Numbered from the stretch's first letter, positions 1 to 6,538 are shown. The stretch is DNA of 10,237 nt from Verrucomicrobiales bacterium (GCA_003484235.1 DNDP01000439.1:1-10237), one strand, 5' to 3'. Translations and numbers: made by a program. The notes: a model not told the origin generated them from the sequence alone.

Positions 1-222
1 GATGCCCTGCTCGCGCTCGGCGCGCAAACCGTCGGTGAGGTTGGCGAGGTTGACCTGGCCGCCGCCGGTGATGTCGGCGCTGCGTTCGAGCGCCTCCATC
101 TGGTCCTCCATGATCGACTTGGAATCGTAGAGGAGCCGGCCGATGAGCGTGGACTTGCCGTCGTCAACGCTGCCGCAGGTGTTGAAGCGGAGAATCTCGA
201 TGGGGTGGTTGGTGGCGGACAT
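1..222 (-). CDS. cysN: Sulfate adenylyltransferase subunit 1 (CysN), N-terminal part, cut by window edge
   Basis: This is the GTPase subunit of ATP sulfurylase. It couples GTP hydrolysis to formation of adenosine 5'-phosphosulfate (APS) from sulfate and ATP, in complex with CysD in the cytoplasm. Only the first 74 codons are present; the gene continues past the left edge. The start ATG at 222 gives MSATNHPIEILRFNTCGSVD, followed by the Walker A/G1 motif GSVDDGKST at residues 17-25. The segment LLYDSKSIMEDQ follows, as is usual in CysN and EF-Tu-like translation-factor GTPases. It begins 16 bp after the stop of the preceding small gene and has no clear ribosome binding site. The window does not show whether it is fused to an APS kinase (CysC) domain, as in CysNC proteins. 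That matters because no separate cysC is present here and the local CysH looks like the PAPS type. Confidence 0.95.
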   Translation of the reverse strand, partial: MSATNHPIEILRFNTCGSVDDGKSTLIGRLLYDSKSIMEDQMEALERSADITGGGQVNLANLTDGLRAEREQGI

Positions 223-238
223 GAAAAATAGGATTGCG

Positions 239-655
239 TCAGTTCTTGTTGGGGCGTGGCGGAATTCCAGCCTTTACTATCTCCAACTTGGCACGGGAGC
301 CGTGGATGTCGGCCCATTGGTGGATGTAGTCCCAATCCAATTCGGCGTCCTGCATGGCGATCACATCGCGTGCGTCGTCGAAATCTTTCGAGCGCGGCCA
401 CCGCAGCTTGGTGATGACATAGTCTTCGGCGGCCAATACCGAGATCGCCTGCCCCTCCAGCCGGGTCGAGCGCCTCCGTTTGAATTGCTCCTGATCATGG
501 GCGTCGTCGCTGAGGTTGAACAACTCCACGGCAAACGTGCTCTCCTCATGGACGATCACGTTCTTGCGGATGCCGGTATTGGTCTCAAACATCACGTGTT
601 CGCCCAGCCGTTTCCAGTAGAGGCCATCTGTGAGTTGCTGGAAGTTGTTGCTCAT
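239..655 (-). CDS. Nucleotidyltransferase-like conserved hypothetical protein, apparently lacking the catalytic N-terminus
   Basis: A 138-residue protein between cysD and cysN. The segment from about residue 30 to 130 resembles the middle and C-terminal part of uncharacterised nucleotidyltransferase-fold proteins of the DUF6036/AbiEii-like kind. Features are a beta strand with FAVELFNLSDD (41-51), DQEQFKRRR (54-62), the 'LAAEDYVITKLRW' block (74-86), then KDFDDARDVIA (90-100) and LDWDYIHQW (106-114). The usual N-terminal glycine-serine and double-aspartate catalytic segment of the fold is absent. The first 25 residues look unrelated, and there is an in-frame stop at 689-691 upstream, so no longer start is available. 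It sits 43 bp after cysD and 16 bp before cysN and is probably co-transcribed. It may be a catalytically dead domain, a partner protein or a decaying remnant. Assignment rests on recalled motif patterns only; function unknown. Confidence 0.75.
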   Translation of the reverse strand: MSNNFQQLTDGLYWKRLGEHVMFETNTGIRKNVIVHEESTFAVELFNLSDDAHDQEQFKRRRSTRLEGQAISVLAAEDYVITKLRWPRSKDFDDARDVIAMQDAELDWDYIHQWADIHGSRAKLEIVKAGIPPRPNKN

Positions 656-698
656 TTGTCGGCAATCTAGCGGTCGGACACGACTGCGTCACTCCGGA

Positions 699-1637
699 TC
701 AGAAGTATCCCGCCTTCTTGCGGTCTTCCATGGCGGCCTCGCTGGCCTTGTCGTCGGCGCGGGAGCCGCGCTCGGTCACGCGGGCGGCCGCGACTTCCGC
801 GATGATGTCATCGACCGTCGTGGCCGGGCTTTCGATCATACCGGTGCTGATCATGTCGGCAATGGTGCGGACGCGAACGACGAGCCTCTTGATCGGTTCG
901 TTCGGTTTCGGGCGACCGCCCGCGAACGGATCGGGCTTGGACGGGTCGGTGTTGGGAGGCGGCACCGGCAGCCATTGACCATTGCGCCGGAAGCAATCGC
1001 GCTCGTGGGTGAAATAGATGTTCGGCACCTCCAGCTTCTCCTTCTTGATGTATTCCCAGACGTCCATCTCCGTCCAGTTGGAGAGCGGGAAGACGCGCAT
1101 GTTTTCACCCTGGTTCAACCGGGCGTTGTAAAGGTTCCAAATCTCAGGGCGCTGGTTCTTGGGGTCCCACTGACCGAAGCCGTCGCGGAAGCTGAAGAAC
1201 CGTTCCTTTGCGCGGGCCTTTTCTTCGTCGCGTCGCGCGCCGCCGATGCAGCAGTCGAACTGAAACTCCTCGATCGCACCGAGAAGCACGGGAATCTGCA
1301 ATTGATTGCGGCTGATCTGCCCGGGCGTGACGGTCGCGGTGCCCCTGGCAATCGCCTCGTCCACCGTCCGCACGATCAACTTGGCGCCGAGTTCCTTCGC
1401 CCGGCGATCGCGAAACTCGATCAACTCGGGGAACTCGTGCCCGGTTTCCACGTTCAGGAACGGCAGCGGAATCTCCGACGGACGAAACGCCTTTTCGGCG
1501 AGTCGCAAGAGGCAGATCGAATCCTTGCCGCCGGAGAACAGCAGCGCCGGACGTTCAAACTCGGCCGCGACTTCACGCATGATGTGAATCGCCTCGGTTT
1601 CGAGATACTGGAGGTGGTCGAGATGGTAGCTGCTCAT
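699..1637 (-). CDS. cysD: Sulfate adenylyltransferase subunit 2 (CysD)
   Basis: Catalytic subunit of ATP sulfurylase, which makes APS from sulfate and ATP together with CysN. It is 312 residues, close to the 302 of the E. coli protein. The PP-loop SGGKDS at 35-40 binds ATP. Other conserved parts are LNVETGHEFPE (61-71), GGARRDEEKARAKER (132-146), PLSNWTEMDVWEYI (184-197) and the C-terminal RADDKASEAAMEDRKKAGYF. The ATG at 1637 (MSSYHLDHLQ) is chosen. The open frame extends to an ATG at 1736, but those 33 extra residues are read from the preceding four-helix-bundle gene and a GGGTCTGG-type repeat, and do not look like CysD. A proline-rich segment at about 222-249 looks longer than the matching loop of the E. 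coli protein, as I recall it. It is probably co-transcribed with cysH upstream and cysN downstream. No Shine-Dalgarno sequence is visible. Confidence 0.97.
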   Translation of the reverse strand: MSSYHLDHLQYLETEAIHIMREVAAEFERPALLFSGGKDSICLLRLAEKAFRPSEIPLPFLNVETGHEFPELIEFRDRRAKELGAKLIVRTVDEAIARGTATVTPGQISRNQLQIPVLLGAIEEFQFDCCIGGARRDEEKARAKERFFSFRDGFGQWDPKNQRPEIWNLYNARLNQGENMRVFPLSNWTEMDVWEYIKKEKLEVPNIYFTHERDCFRRNGQWLPVPPPNTDPSKPDPFAGGRPKPNEPIKRLVVRVRTIADMISTGMIESPATTVDDIIAEVAAARVTERGSRADDKASEAAMEDRKKAGYF

Positions 1638-1648
1638 TCGAAGGGGAT

Positions 1649-1671
1649 GGGGTCTGGCTTCTGGGGTCTGG
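1649..1671. repeat. Short direct repeat GGGGTCTGG x2 between the four-helix-bundle gene and cysD
   Basis: On the plus strand the 9-mer GGGGTCTGG occurs at 1649-1657 and again at 1663-1671, a period of 14 bp, with a related GGCTTCTGG between them. It fills most of the 38-bp gap between the four-helix-bundle stop and the cysD start. The low-complexity G/T composition differs from the surrounding coding DNA. Confidence 0.7.
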
Positions 1672-1675
1672 GGAT

Positions 1676-2041
1676 TCAAGATCGGTCTCCCAATGCGCGA
1701 ATCAAACCCGGCACAAGTTTGCCGGTTTGTGCGCATGCAGCGGGCAAATCAATCTGCGGCTCGCGGGAGATGAACTGGCTGTCGAACCGCAGCACATAGC
1801 TCATGGAACGCGCTTCGCCACATGGGCGTCGTGCGATGTTGTAGGTCTGGCGTTTCTCCAGTGCACGGAGACTTTCCCAGCCTTCGGCAATGTTGTTCAT
1901 CACCGAAACTGCCGCCCTCTGCAGCTGATCCCGCAACCCAAAGTCTTTCGACAGCGGAGCACGCTGACATGGCGCATATGCTTGGCCAGCCAACGTGCGC
2001 GCCGATCTCCATGCTTCCGCATTCTCGAAGGGTTTACCCAT
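1676..2041 (-). CDS. Four-helix-bundle protein (23S rRNA intervening-sequence protein / S23 family, TIGR02436-like)
   Basis: A small protein of 121 residues, the normal size for the family first described from open frames within 23S rRNA intervening sequences. Recognisable blocks are FENAEAWRSARTLAGQAY (5-22), the signature SKDFGLRDQLQRAAVSVMNNIAEGWES (31-57) and EKRQTYNIARRPCGEARSMSYVL (62-84). The C-terminal helix ends in LVPGLIRAL. Family members fold as an up-down four-helix bundle; their biochemical role is not established. The frame is intact, so it may be functional. It lies in the sulfate operon between cysH (56 bp upstream) and cysD (38 bp downstream), where it has no obvious metabolic role. 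A GGGTCTGG repeat lies just past its stop. I infer a late insertion into the operon. No Shine-Dalgarno sequence precedes the ATG. Confidence 0.88.
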   Translation of the reverse strand: MGKPFENAEAWRSARTLAGQAYAPCQRAPLSKDFGLRDQLQRAAVSVMNNIAEGWESLRALEKRQTYNIARRPCGEARSMSYVLRFDSQFISREPQIDLPAACAQTGKLVPGLIRALGDRS

Positions 2042-2097
2042 GATTCAATTGAGCATTCTGGCAGAGCACGTTCGATCGACGCCCCGGAGACCGGGCG

Positions 2098-2766
2098 CTA
2101 GATCCGAGCCCCTTCGGCGACAGCCGTCCCGCCCCACGCGGCGTGGAGACCGCACTCGCGCTTTTCGTCGGCTTTGGCGGGATCGAAGTAGTCCCACTCG
2201 TTGGGGAGGCTGTGCTGCTTGAGGTAGGCCTCCATGTCGGCGTCGCTGAGGTGAAAGACCGGGTTGACCTTGATCGTGCCGAAGTTGCCGTCAGCGGCGA
2301 CGATGCCCATGCCCTCACGGTTCGGATTCTGCACCTTGCGCAGCGCGGTGATCCAGATGGTCGGGGCCAGTTCGCGCATGCCGCGCTGGAACGGCTCCAG
2401 TTTGAACACGGCACTGAACTTCTTGAGCGCCTCCTCGTTCTCCGGCGTCGGAATTGCGCCTTCGACGGCGTCGCGGTGAGCGGCGGTCACCTTGGGGACG
2501 AAGCCCTTGATGTTCAGCTTGAGCCGCTGTTTCAGCTCCTCCATGTGCCGGTAGGTTGCCGGACGGTTGTATCCGTGATCGGCCCAGAGCACCGGGATGT
2601 CCGGCTGCACCTGCGTGCAGAGGTGAAGAATCACCGCTTCATACGGGCGGAAATTGGTGGACACGATCGCCCTGCCCCCGCCCTGCTCGATGGCCCAGCG
2701 GGTGATCTCAAGCGGCGATTTCCCCCGCAATGCTTCGTTCGCCTGTGCGATGTCTTGTTCAGTCAT
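2098..2766 (-). CDS. cysH: Phosphoadenylylsulfate (PAPS) or APS reductase (CysH)
   Basis: Reduces the activated sulfate made by CysDN to sulfite in the cytoplasm, normally with thioredoxin. It is 222 residues, slightly shorter than E. coli CysH (244). The PP-loop-type strand IVSTNFRPYEAVILHL lies at 34-49. PDIPVLWADHGYNRPATYRHMEEL follows from 55, ITALRKVQ is at 139-146, and the C-terminal ECGLH is at 204-208. Cys205 is the expected catalytic cysteine that forms the thiosulfonate intermediate. The only other cysteine is Cys50, so the two Cys-Cys pairs that bind the 4Fe-4S cluster in APS reductases are missing. By family knowledge this favours PAPS as substrate, which would require an APS kinase; none is in the window. 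It lies 24 bp downstream of the DUF2061 gene, with no Shine-Dalgarno sequence. Confidence 0.92.
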   Translation of the reverse strand: MTEQDIAQANEALRGKSPLEITRWAIEQGGGRAIVSTNFRPYEAVILHLCTQVQPDIPVLWADHGYNRPATYRHMEELKQRLKLNIKGFVPKVTAAHRDAVEGAIPTPENEEALKKFSAVFKLEPFQRGMRELAPTIWITALRKVQNPNREGMGIVAADGNFGTIKVNPVFHLSDADMEAYLKQHSLPNEWDYFDPAKADEKRECGLHAAWGGTAVAEGARI

Positions 2767-2790
2767 GTTATGAAACGGAGTGATCGGCGG

Positions 2791-3021
2791 TCAGATGTTG
2801 TAGTCGTCCTTGGCCTTGATGCGGCCGAAGGAAATGCGGTTCCAGATGCGTTCGTGGCCGTAGTAGAGGAAGATCTTGGTGAACAGCTCGACGAACCCGA
2901 TGCTCACCGCCCACTTCAATTCGCGGGTGATCAACCAGGAGATCAGAATGGTGTCGAGCGTGCCGGTGATGCGCCAGGAGATCGCCTTGGCGACGCTGCG
3001 GGAATGTCCTTCGGTGGCCAT
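2791..3021 (-). CDS. DUF2061 small membrane protein
   Basis: A 76-residue protein matching the DUF2061 family pattern: SRSVAKAISWRITGTLDTILISWLIT (7-32), then SIGFVELFTKIFLYYGHERIWNRI (40-63). Two hydrophobic segments (about 18-32 and 38-54) predict a two-pass inner-membrane hairpin. A short charged tail ends in KAKDDYNI. The start at 3021 (MATEGHSRSV) matches the usual family start; the frame is open further upstream, but that part is cysteine- and arginine-rich and overlaps cysI out of frame. It sits between cysI and cysH, 46 bp and 24 bp away. DUF2061 genes are, to my knowledge, found near sulfate-assimilation genes in other bacteria, so a role in sulfate or sulfite handling at the membrane is plausible but unproven. 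Confidence 0.9.
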   Translation of the reverse strand: MATEGHSRSVAKAISWRITGTLDTILISWLITRELKWAVSIGFVELFTKIFLYYGHERIWNRISFGRIKAKDDYNI

Positions 3022-3067
3022 GAATTGAAGTGGTGCTCGATTCCGAAAGAGCGCGGGGCGACACGCG

Positions 3068-4750
3068 TTAGTTGGTCGCCGCCTCCTGCAACAACACCCG
3101 GTCGCACCAGTCGCCGAAGCGCTCGCCCCCATTGCGCTCCTTCGCGTAGCGGGTGAGCAGCGGACGCAGTTCGTCCTCCATCTCGGCGTCCTTCACCATC
3201 TCCTTCCAGAGACGGTTCAGGCGGGTGCCCGCAACGTTCGAACCCAGCCAGAGCTGATAGCGGCCCGGCCCCTTGCCGACGAACCCGATCTCCGCCATGT
3301 ACGGCCGGGCGCAGCCGTTCGGGCAACCGGTCATGCGGATGATGATTTCCTCGCCGCCAATGCCCGCTTCATCGCACAGCTTCTCGATGCGGTCGATCAA
3401 ACCGGGCAGGTAACGTTCCGATTCCGCCAGGCCAAGCCCGCAGGTCGGCAGCGAGGGGCAGGCCATCATCGCGGCGTGGAGCGGCGTCGCCTGCTCGTGA
3501 TCGGTGCGGATGCCGTGCTGCTCAAGGATGCCGTTGATAGCGTCCTTGTCGGCCGGCTTGATATTCGCGAGCACGACGTTCTGATTGGCCGTCAGCCGAA
3601 ACTCGATGTCGAACCGGTCGGCAATCGTGCGCAACGCCTTCTTCATCCGCACCGCCTCGGTGTCCTTGATCCGCCCGGTTTCGATGAACAATCCGAAGAA
3701 CTGATTGCCATCCACCTGCTGGTGCCATCCGTAGAGATCCTTCTGCTGCTCGAAGGTAAACGGCTTGGCCGGCTGCAATTCAATGCCCGCCCTGCGGTTG
3801 ACCTCCTCACGCGCCCAGTCCGCGCCCTTTTCTTCGATGACATACTTCAAGCGCGCACGCTTGCGGTCGGTGCGATCACCGAAGTCGCGGTGAATCGTCA
3901 ACACCGCCTTCGCCACTTCGATCAGATTCTCGCGCGGGAAGAAGCCCAGCACGTCGGCCAGCCGCGGAAAGGTCTGCTGATTGCCGTGACTGCGGCCCAG
4001 GCCGCCGCCAACCGCCAGGTTGTAACCGATCAACTTGTCGTTCTCCACGACCGCGATGAAACCGAGGTCGTTCGTGAGGATGTCCACGTCGTTCAGCGGC
4101 GGGATCACAAACGCCGTCTTGAACTTCCGCGGCAGATAGGTCTTGCCGTAGAGCGGATCGACAAAGCCCTTGTTCTCCTCGTCATCGAGGTTGAGTTGCG
4201 CGCCGTCGATCCAAATCGAGTGATACGCCTTCGTCTGCGGGGCCAGCGCCAGGGCGACCGTGTTGCAGTCGGCGAACACCTCTTCCCGGGCCTTGGTGTA
4301 AGCCGGGGTCGGTGGCGCGAGGACGTTGCGATTCACATCGCCACAAGCCGCAAGCGTGGACAGCAGCGAATCATTAATCCGCTTCACCAGTTGCCGGAGA
4401 CGCCCCTTGACCACCCCATGGAACTGGATGCTCTGCCGCGTGGTCACTCGCAGCGTTCCGTTGCCACTGTCATCCGCCAGATCGTCGAAGACCTGCCACT
4501 GCTTGGAGGTCATCACGCCGCCGGGAATGCGACCCCGAATCATCATGATGTATTTCTTGCCGGTCTTGCGGAGATCCCGATCGTCCTGCTGGTAAATCCC
4601 ATGAAACTTGAGGAACTGCTGGTCATCCGCCTCGAACTGGTCGGTCTCGGTGTTGTCGAGCGTCGCGGAGATGTTCCCGGCCAAAGTCGGAATGGCGGTC
4701 TTGATGACCTCGTTGTGAGTCAGCTTGGTTTCTGACGGCGCTGCATTCAT
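3068..4750 (-). CDS. cysI: Sulfite reductase hemoprotein, beta subunit (CysI)
   Basis: Carries out the six-electron reduction of sulfite to sulfide using siroheme and a 4Fe-4S cluster. It is 560 residues, against 570 in E. coli CysI. The N-terminal block LKFHGIYQQDDRDLR (47-61) is typical of CysI. RGRIPGGVMTSKQW (72-85) and TTRQSIQFHG (103-112) follow, with arginines of the siroheme/sulfite site. A glycine-rich GGGLGRSHG lies in the middle. The cluster ligands are Cys431 and Cys437 (CPSLPTC) and Cys476 and Cys480 (CPNGC); the last of these bridges to siroheme. No CysJ flavoprotein gene is in the window, so the electron donor (NADPH via CysJ, or ferredoxin) cannot be decided here. It is the first gene of the probable sulfate operon, 19 to 25 bp from a likely transcription start, and has no Shine-Dalgarno sequence. 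Confidence 0.96.
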   Translation of the reverse strand: MNAAPSETKLTHNEVIKTAIPTLAGNISATLDNTETDQFEADDQQFLKFHGIYQQDDRDLRKTGKKYIMMIRGRIPGGVMTSKQWQVFDDLADDSGNGTLRVTTRQSIQFHGVVKGRLRQLVKRINDSLLSTLAACGDVNRNVLAPPTPAYTKAREEVFADCNTVALALAPQTKAYHSIWIDGAQLNLDDEENKGFVDPLYGKTYLPRKFKTAFVIPPLNDVDILTNDLGFIAVVENDKLIGYNLAVGGGLGRSHGNQQTFPRLADVLGFFPRENLIEVAKAVLTIHRDFGDRTDRKRARLKYVIEEKGADWAREEVNRRAGIELQPAKPFTFEQQKDLYGWHQQVDGNQFFGLFIETGRIKDTEAVRMKKALRTIADRFDIEFRLTANQNVVLANIKPADKDAINGILEQHGIRTDHEQATPLHAAMMACPSLPTCGLGLAESERYLPGLIDRIEKLCDEAGIGGEEIIIRMTGCPNGCARPYMAEIGFVGKGPGRYQLWLGSNVAGTRLNRLWKEMVKDAEMEDELRPLLTRYAKERNGGERFGDWCDRVLLQEAATN

Positions 4751-4775
4751 AAGTAAGTTGCTAAAGAAAGTTGTG

Positions 4776-4802
4776 TTTATATTTTGCGCGGCTTCTTGTC
4801 AA
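4776..4802 (-). promoter_or_regulatory. Candidate sigma-70 promoter of the cysI operon
   Basis: On the minus strand a perfect -35 TTGACA (complement of 4797-4802) is followed after 15 bp by TATAAA (complement of 4776-4781). A 17-bp spacer would instead use TAAACA. Transcription would start about 19-25 bases before the cysI ATG, leaving a very short leader with no room for a riboswitch. The same bases read TTGTCA on the plus strand, so the -35 region could be shared with a promoter for the divergent desulfurase gene. Confidence 0.5.
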
Positions 4803-4815
4803 AGACTTTTACGCT

Positions 4816-4833
4816 CTCCCATTAACACGGGAG
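4816..4833 (+). promoter_or_regulatory. Small hairpin in the divergent intergenic region
   Basis: CTCCC (4816-4820) and GGGAG (4829-4833) form a 5-bp stem with an 8-base AT-rich loop. It lies about 100 bases before the desulfurase start. It could be part of a structured leader or a protein-binding site; no T-run follows. Confidence 0.3.
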
Positions 4834-4861
4834 TTCCAAACCGAAATTTTCCTTTACCCAT

Positions 4862-4900
4862 GCCACCCTTGTCCGGTTAATCCGGTCCTCTTCTGGTGGC
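4862..4900 (+). promoter_or_regulatory. Nested stem-loop in the leader of the desulfurase gene
   Basis: GCCACC (4862-4867) pairs with GGTGGC (4895-4900). Inside it CCGG-TTAAT-CCGG can form a 4-bp inner stem. It ends 29 bases before the ATG at 4930, a position where a regulatory RNA structure could affect translation. No known riboswitch class is recognised, and the pairing may be chance in GC-rich DNA. Confidence 0.3.
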
Positions 4901-4929
4901 GCCCAAAGACGGATCGCCGCCCGGCACCG

Positions 4930-6084
4930 ATGCACGACAAAAGATTCTGCTATTTTGACAACAACGCCACCACCCAGGTGGCGCCCGAGGTAGTTGAAGC
5001 CATGCTGCCGGTGCTCACGGAACATTGGGGCAACCCCTCGAGCGCCTATGAATTTGGCACACGGGTGGCCGAACTCATTGAAGGGGCGCGGACCAAAGCT
5101 GCCGCCCTGATCAACGCGGAACCACGGGAGGTTGTTTTTACGAGTTGTGGGACCGAAAGCAACAATACCGCGCTCAGCAGCGCCTTGCGGCTCAGCCCCC
5201 ACAAACGGCATGTCATAACGACGGCGGTGGAGCATTCCGCCAACATCAAATTCGGACGGCATCTGATTCAACAGGGGTACGACGTCACTTTCCTGCCGGT
5301 GGAATCGGACGGTTCCATCGATATTCACCTTCTGGAGCAGGCTCTGAAGCCCGAAACCGCGATTGTTTCGGCCATGTTCGCCAACAACGAAACAGGAGTC
5401 ATATTCCCGATCGAGGAAATGGCCGCAATTTGCCGTTACAAGGGGGTGCCGTTCCACACGGACGCAGTGCAGACGCCCGGGAAGCTGAAACTTGACGTCA
5501 AGGCACTCGACATAGACTTCCTTTCGCTATCGGGGCACAAGCTGCATGCACCCAAAGGCATTGGTTTGCTCTACGTGCGCTCGGGATCCCGGCTCCAGCC
5601 CTACATCATCGGAGGCGGACAGGAGCGGGGACGACGGGGGGGCACTGAGAATGTCCCTTACATGGTCGGCTTTGGTCGGGCCGCAGAGTTGGCGATGAAT
5701 TCGATCGCCGACGAGAACATCCGCGTTCGTGCCCTCAGGGACCGACTGGAGGACACCATTCTCAAGACCATTCCGGGCGCGGCCCGCAATGGTTCTCGCG
5801 TTGACCGGCTTTGCAACACTTCAAACATCTCCTTTCCAAATGTGGAAGCCGAGGCCGTGCTCAAAAAGCTGGACCAGATCGGTGTTTGTGCATCCAGCGG
5901 ATCTGCTTGCACCACGGGATCACTTGATCCCTCGCATGTCCTGATGGCGATGGGCATGTCGCCTGCCCGTGCTCTGGGCAGCGTCCGTTTCAGCCTGGGC
6001 ATATATAATACGGATACCGATGTGGACCACCTGCTTGCGCACTTGCCACGAATAATCACCGAACTTCAGGCCGAAACACCCTGA
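4930..6084 (+). CDS. nifS: NifS/IscS-type cysteine desulfurase
   Basis: A pyridoxal-phosphate enzyme that removes sulfur from cysteine as an enzyme-bound persulfide, for iron-sulfur clusters and other sulfur acceptors. It is 384 residues, a normal family length. Visible motifs are YFDNNATT (8-15), GNPSS (34-38), TSCGTESNN (71-79), EHSA (101-104), the PLP-binding Lys204 in LSGHKLHAPKG, and GGGQERGRRGGTEN (228-241). The catalytic loop SSGSACTTGSLDPSHVL has the persulfide cysteine at 327. The short loop and SGSAC sequence place it in the NifS/IscS group, not the SufS group. The ATG at 4930 fits the family start. A longer frame begins at 4771, but its first 53 residues have no family likeness and would overlap the cysI promoter. 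No nif genes are nearby, so a general Fe-S or sulfur-transfer role is more likely. It is divergent from the sulfate operon. Confidence 0.93.
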   Translation: MHDKRFCYFDNNATTQVAPEVVEAMLPVLTEHWGNPSSAYEFGTRVAELIEGARTKAAALINAEPREVVFTSCGTESNNTALSSALRLSPHKRHVITTAVEHSANIKFGRHLIQQGYDVTFLPVESDGSIDIHLLEQALKPETAIVSAMFANNETGVIFPIEEMAAICRYKGVPFHTDAVQTPGKLKLDVKALDIDFLSLSGHKLHAPKGIGLLYVRSGSRLQPYIIGGGQERGRRGGTENVPYMVGFGRAAELAMNSIADENIRVRALRDRLEDTILKTIPGAARNGSRVDRLCNTSNISFPNVEAEAVLKKLDQIGVCASSGSACTTGSLDPSHVLMAMGMSPARALGSVRFSLGIYNTDTDVDHLLAHLPRIITELQAETP

Positions 6085-6108
6085 CGTCTCATCGCCTGCG
6101 CCGTCTGC

Positions 6109-6123
6109 TTTTCCTCAAGGAAA
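6109..6123. terminator. Weak hairpin between convergent genes
   Basis: TTTTCC (6109-6114), TCAA loop, GGAAA (6119-6123) can form a 5-bp stem. It lies between the end of the desulfurase gene (6084) and the convergent DUF1294 gene, overlapping the latter's stop codon. A bidirectional terminator is expected here, but the stem is short and AT-poor flanks follow, so support is weak. Confidence 0.25.
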
Positions 6124-6495
6124 TCCCGAGTGCTGCCAGAGAAACCATGCGAGTGATCCGTGGATGGCGGTTGCAATCACCAGAATCGCCCACGAACCCC
6201 ATTGGCGGGTCTTGTGCCGGAAGACAATCTGCCCGAACCAGCCACCCAGTAACCCACCAAGCAGGTTCATTGTCCAAAGAGACCTCTCAGGAACGCGGGA
6301 TCGATTCCACCGGGCGGCGACCTTGTCCGTCCCATACGCCACGAGAGTGACCACGCCGGCGCTGGCCAGCCACAACACGTACCAGTGCCAGCGTGTTTGC
6401 AACACGGCGAACGCAGTCAAACCAGCGGCACCACCAGCCGCGACGGCTGTTGCGAACTTCCAGCTGGCCGAATTCGGCCTGGGCGAATTGCTCAT
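6115..6495 (-). CDS. DUF1294 family integral membrane protein
   Basis: A 126-residue protein with the DUF1294 core: LVAYGTDKVAAR (51-62), RVPERSL (67-73), LLGGLLGGWFGQIVFRHKTRQW (78-99). Four hydrophobic segments are visible at about 13-32, 38-55, 74-92 and 101-120, so it should be a small polytopic inner-membrane protein with a short hydrophilic N-terminus. Family function is unknown. It starts 43 bp after the stop of the CotH-like gene on the same strand and may be the last gene of that operon, though the link is looser than for the three genes upstream. It converges with the desulfurase gene, leaving 30 bp between stop codons. No Shine-Dalgarno sequence is visible. Confidence 0.85.
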   Translation of the reverse strand: MSNSPRPNSASWKFATAVAAGGAAGLTAFAVLQTRWHWYVLWLASAGVVTLVAYGTDKVAARWNRSRVPERSLWTMNLLGGLLGGWFGQIVFRHKTRQWGSWAILVIATAIHGSLAWFLWQHSGFP

Positions 6496-6538
6496 TGGGC
6501 TGGAATTGAGCTGTTGACCATCGATTTGATTTGAGATG

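Noticed and set aside
1638..1736. N-terminal extension of CysD
   Set aside because: These codons are read out of frame through the four-helix-bundle gene's 3' end and the GGGTCTGG repeat; family proteins start near the chosen ATG.
630..1799. Plus-strand open frame of 389 codons opposite cysD
   Set aside because: Antisense to cysD with its PP-loop and full length; the translation has no recognisable domain and the biased composition of a shadow frame.
2080..2100. GC-rich inverted repeat at the end of cysH as a terminator
   Set aside because: The stem is short and needs a bulge, there is no following T-run, and the downstream genes belong to the same pathway, so termination here is unlikely.
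2143..3156. Plus-strand open frame of 337 codons opposite cysH and the DUF2061 gene
   Set aside because: Antisense to two recognised genes and spans their intergenic gap; no motifs seen.
3476..4735. Long plus-strand open frame of 419 codons opposite cysI
   Set aside because: It is antisense to a clearly recognised gene, lacks any family motif and is explained by high GC in the third codon position of cysI.
4751..4800. Riboswitch in the cysI leader
   Set aside because: The predicted leader is only about 20-25 bases, too short for a known sulfur-related riboswitch such as SAM types.
4771..4929. N-terminal extension of the cysteine desulfurase
   Set aside because: The 53 extra residues overlap the cysI promoter, are rich in aromatic and proline residues and do not match the family, which begins close to the YFDNNATT motif.
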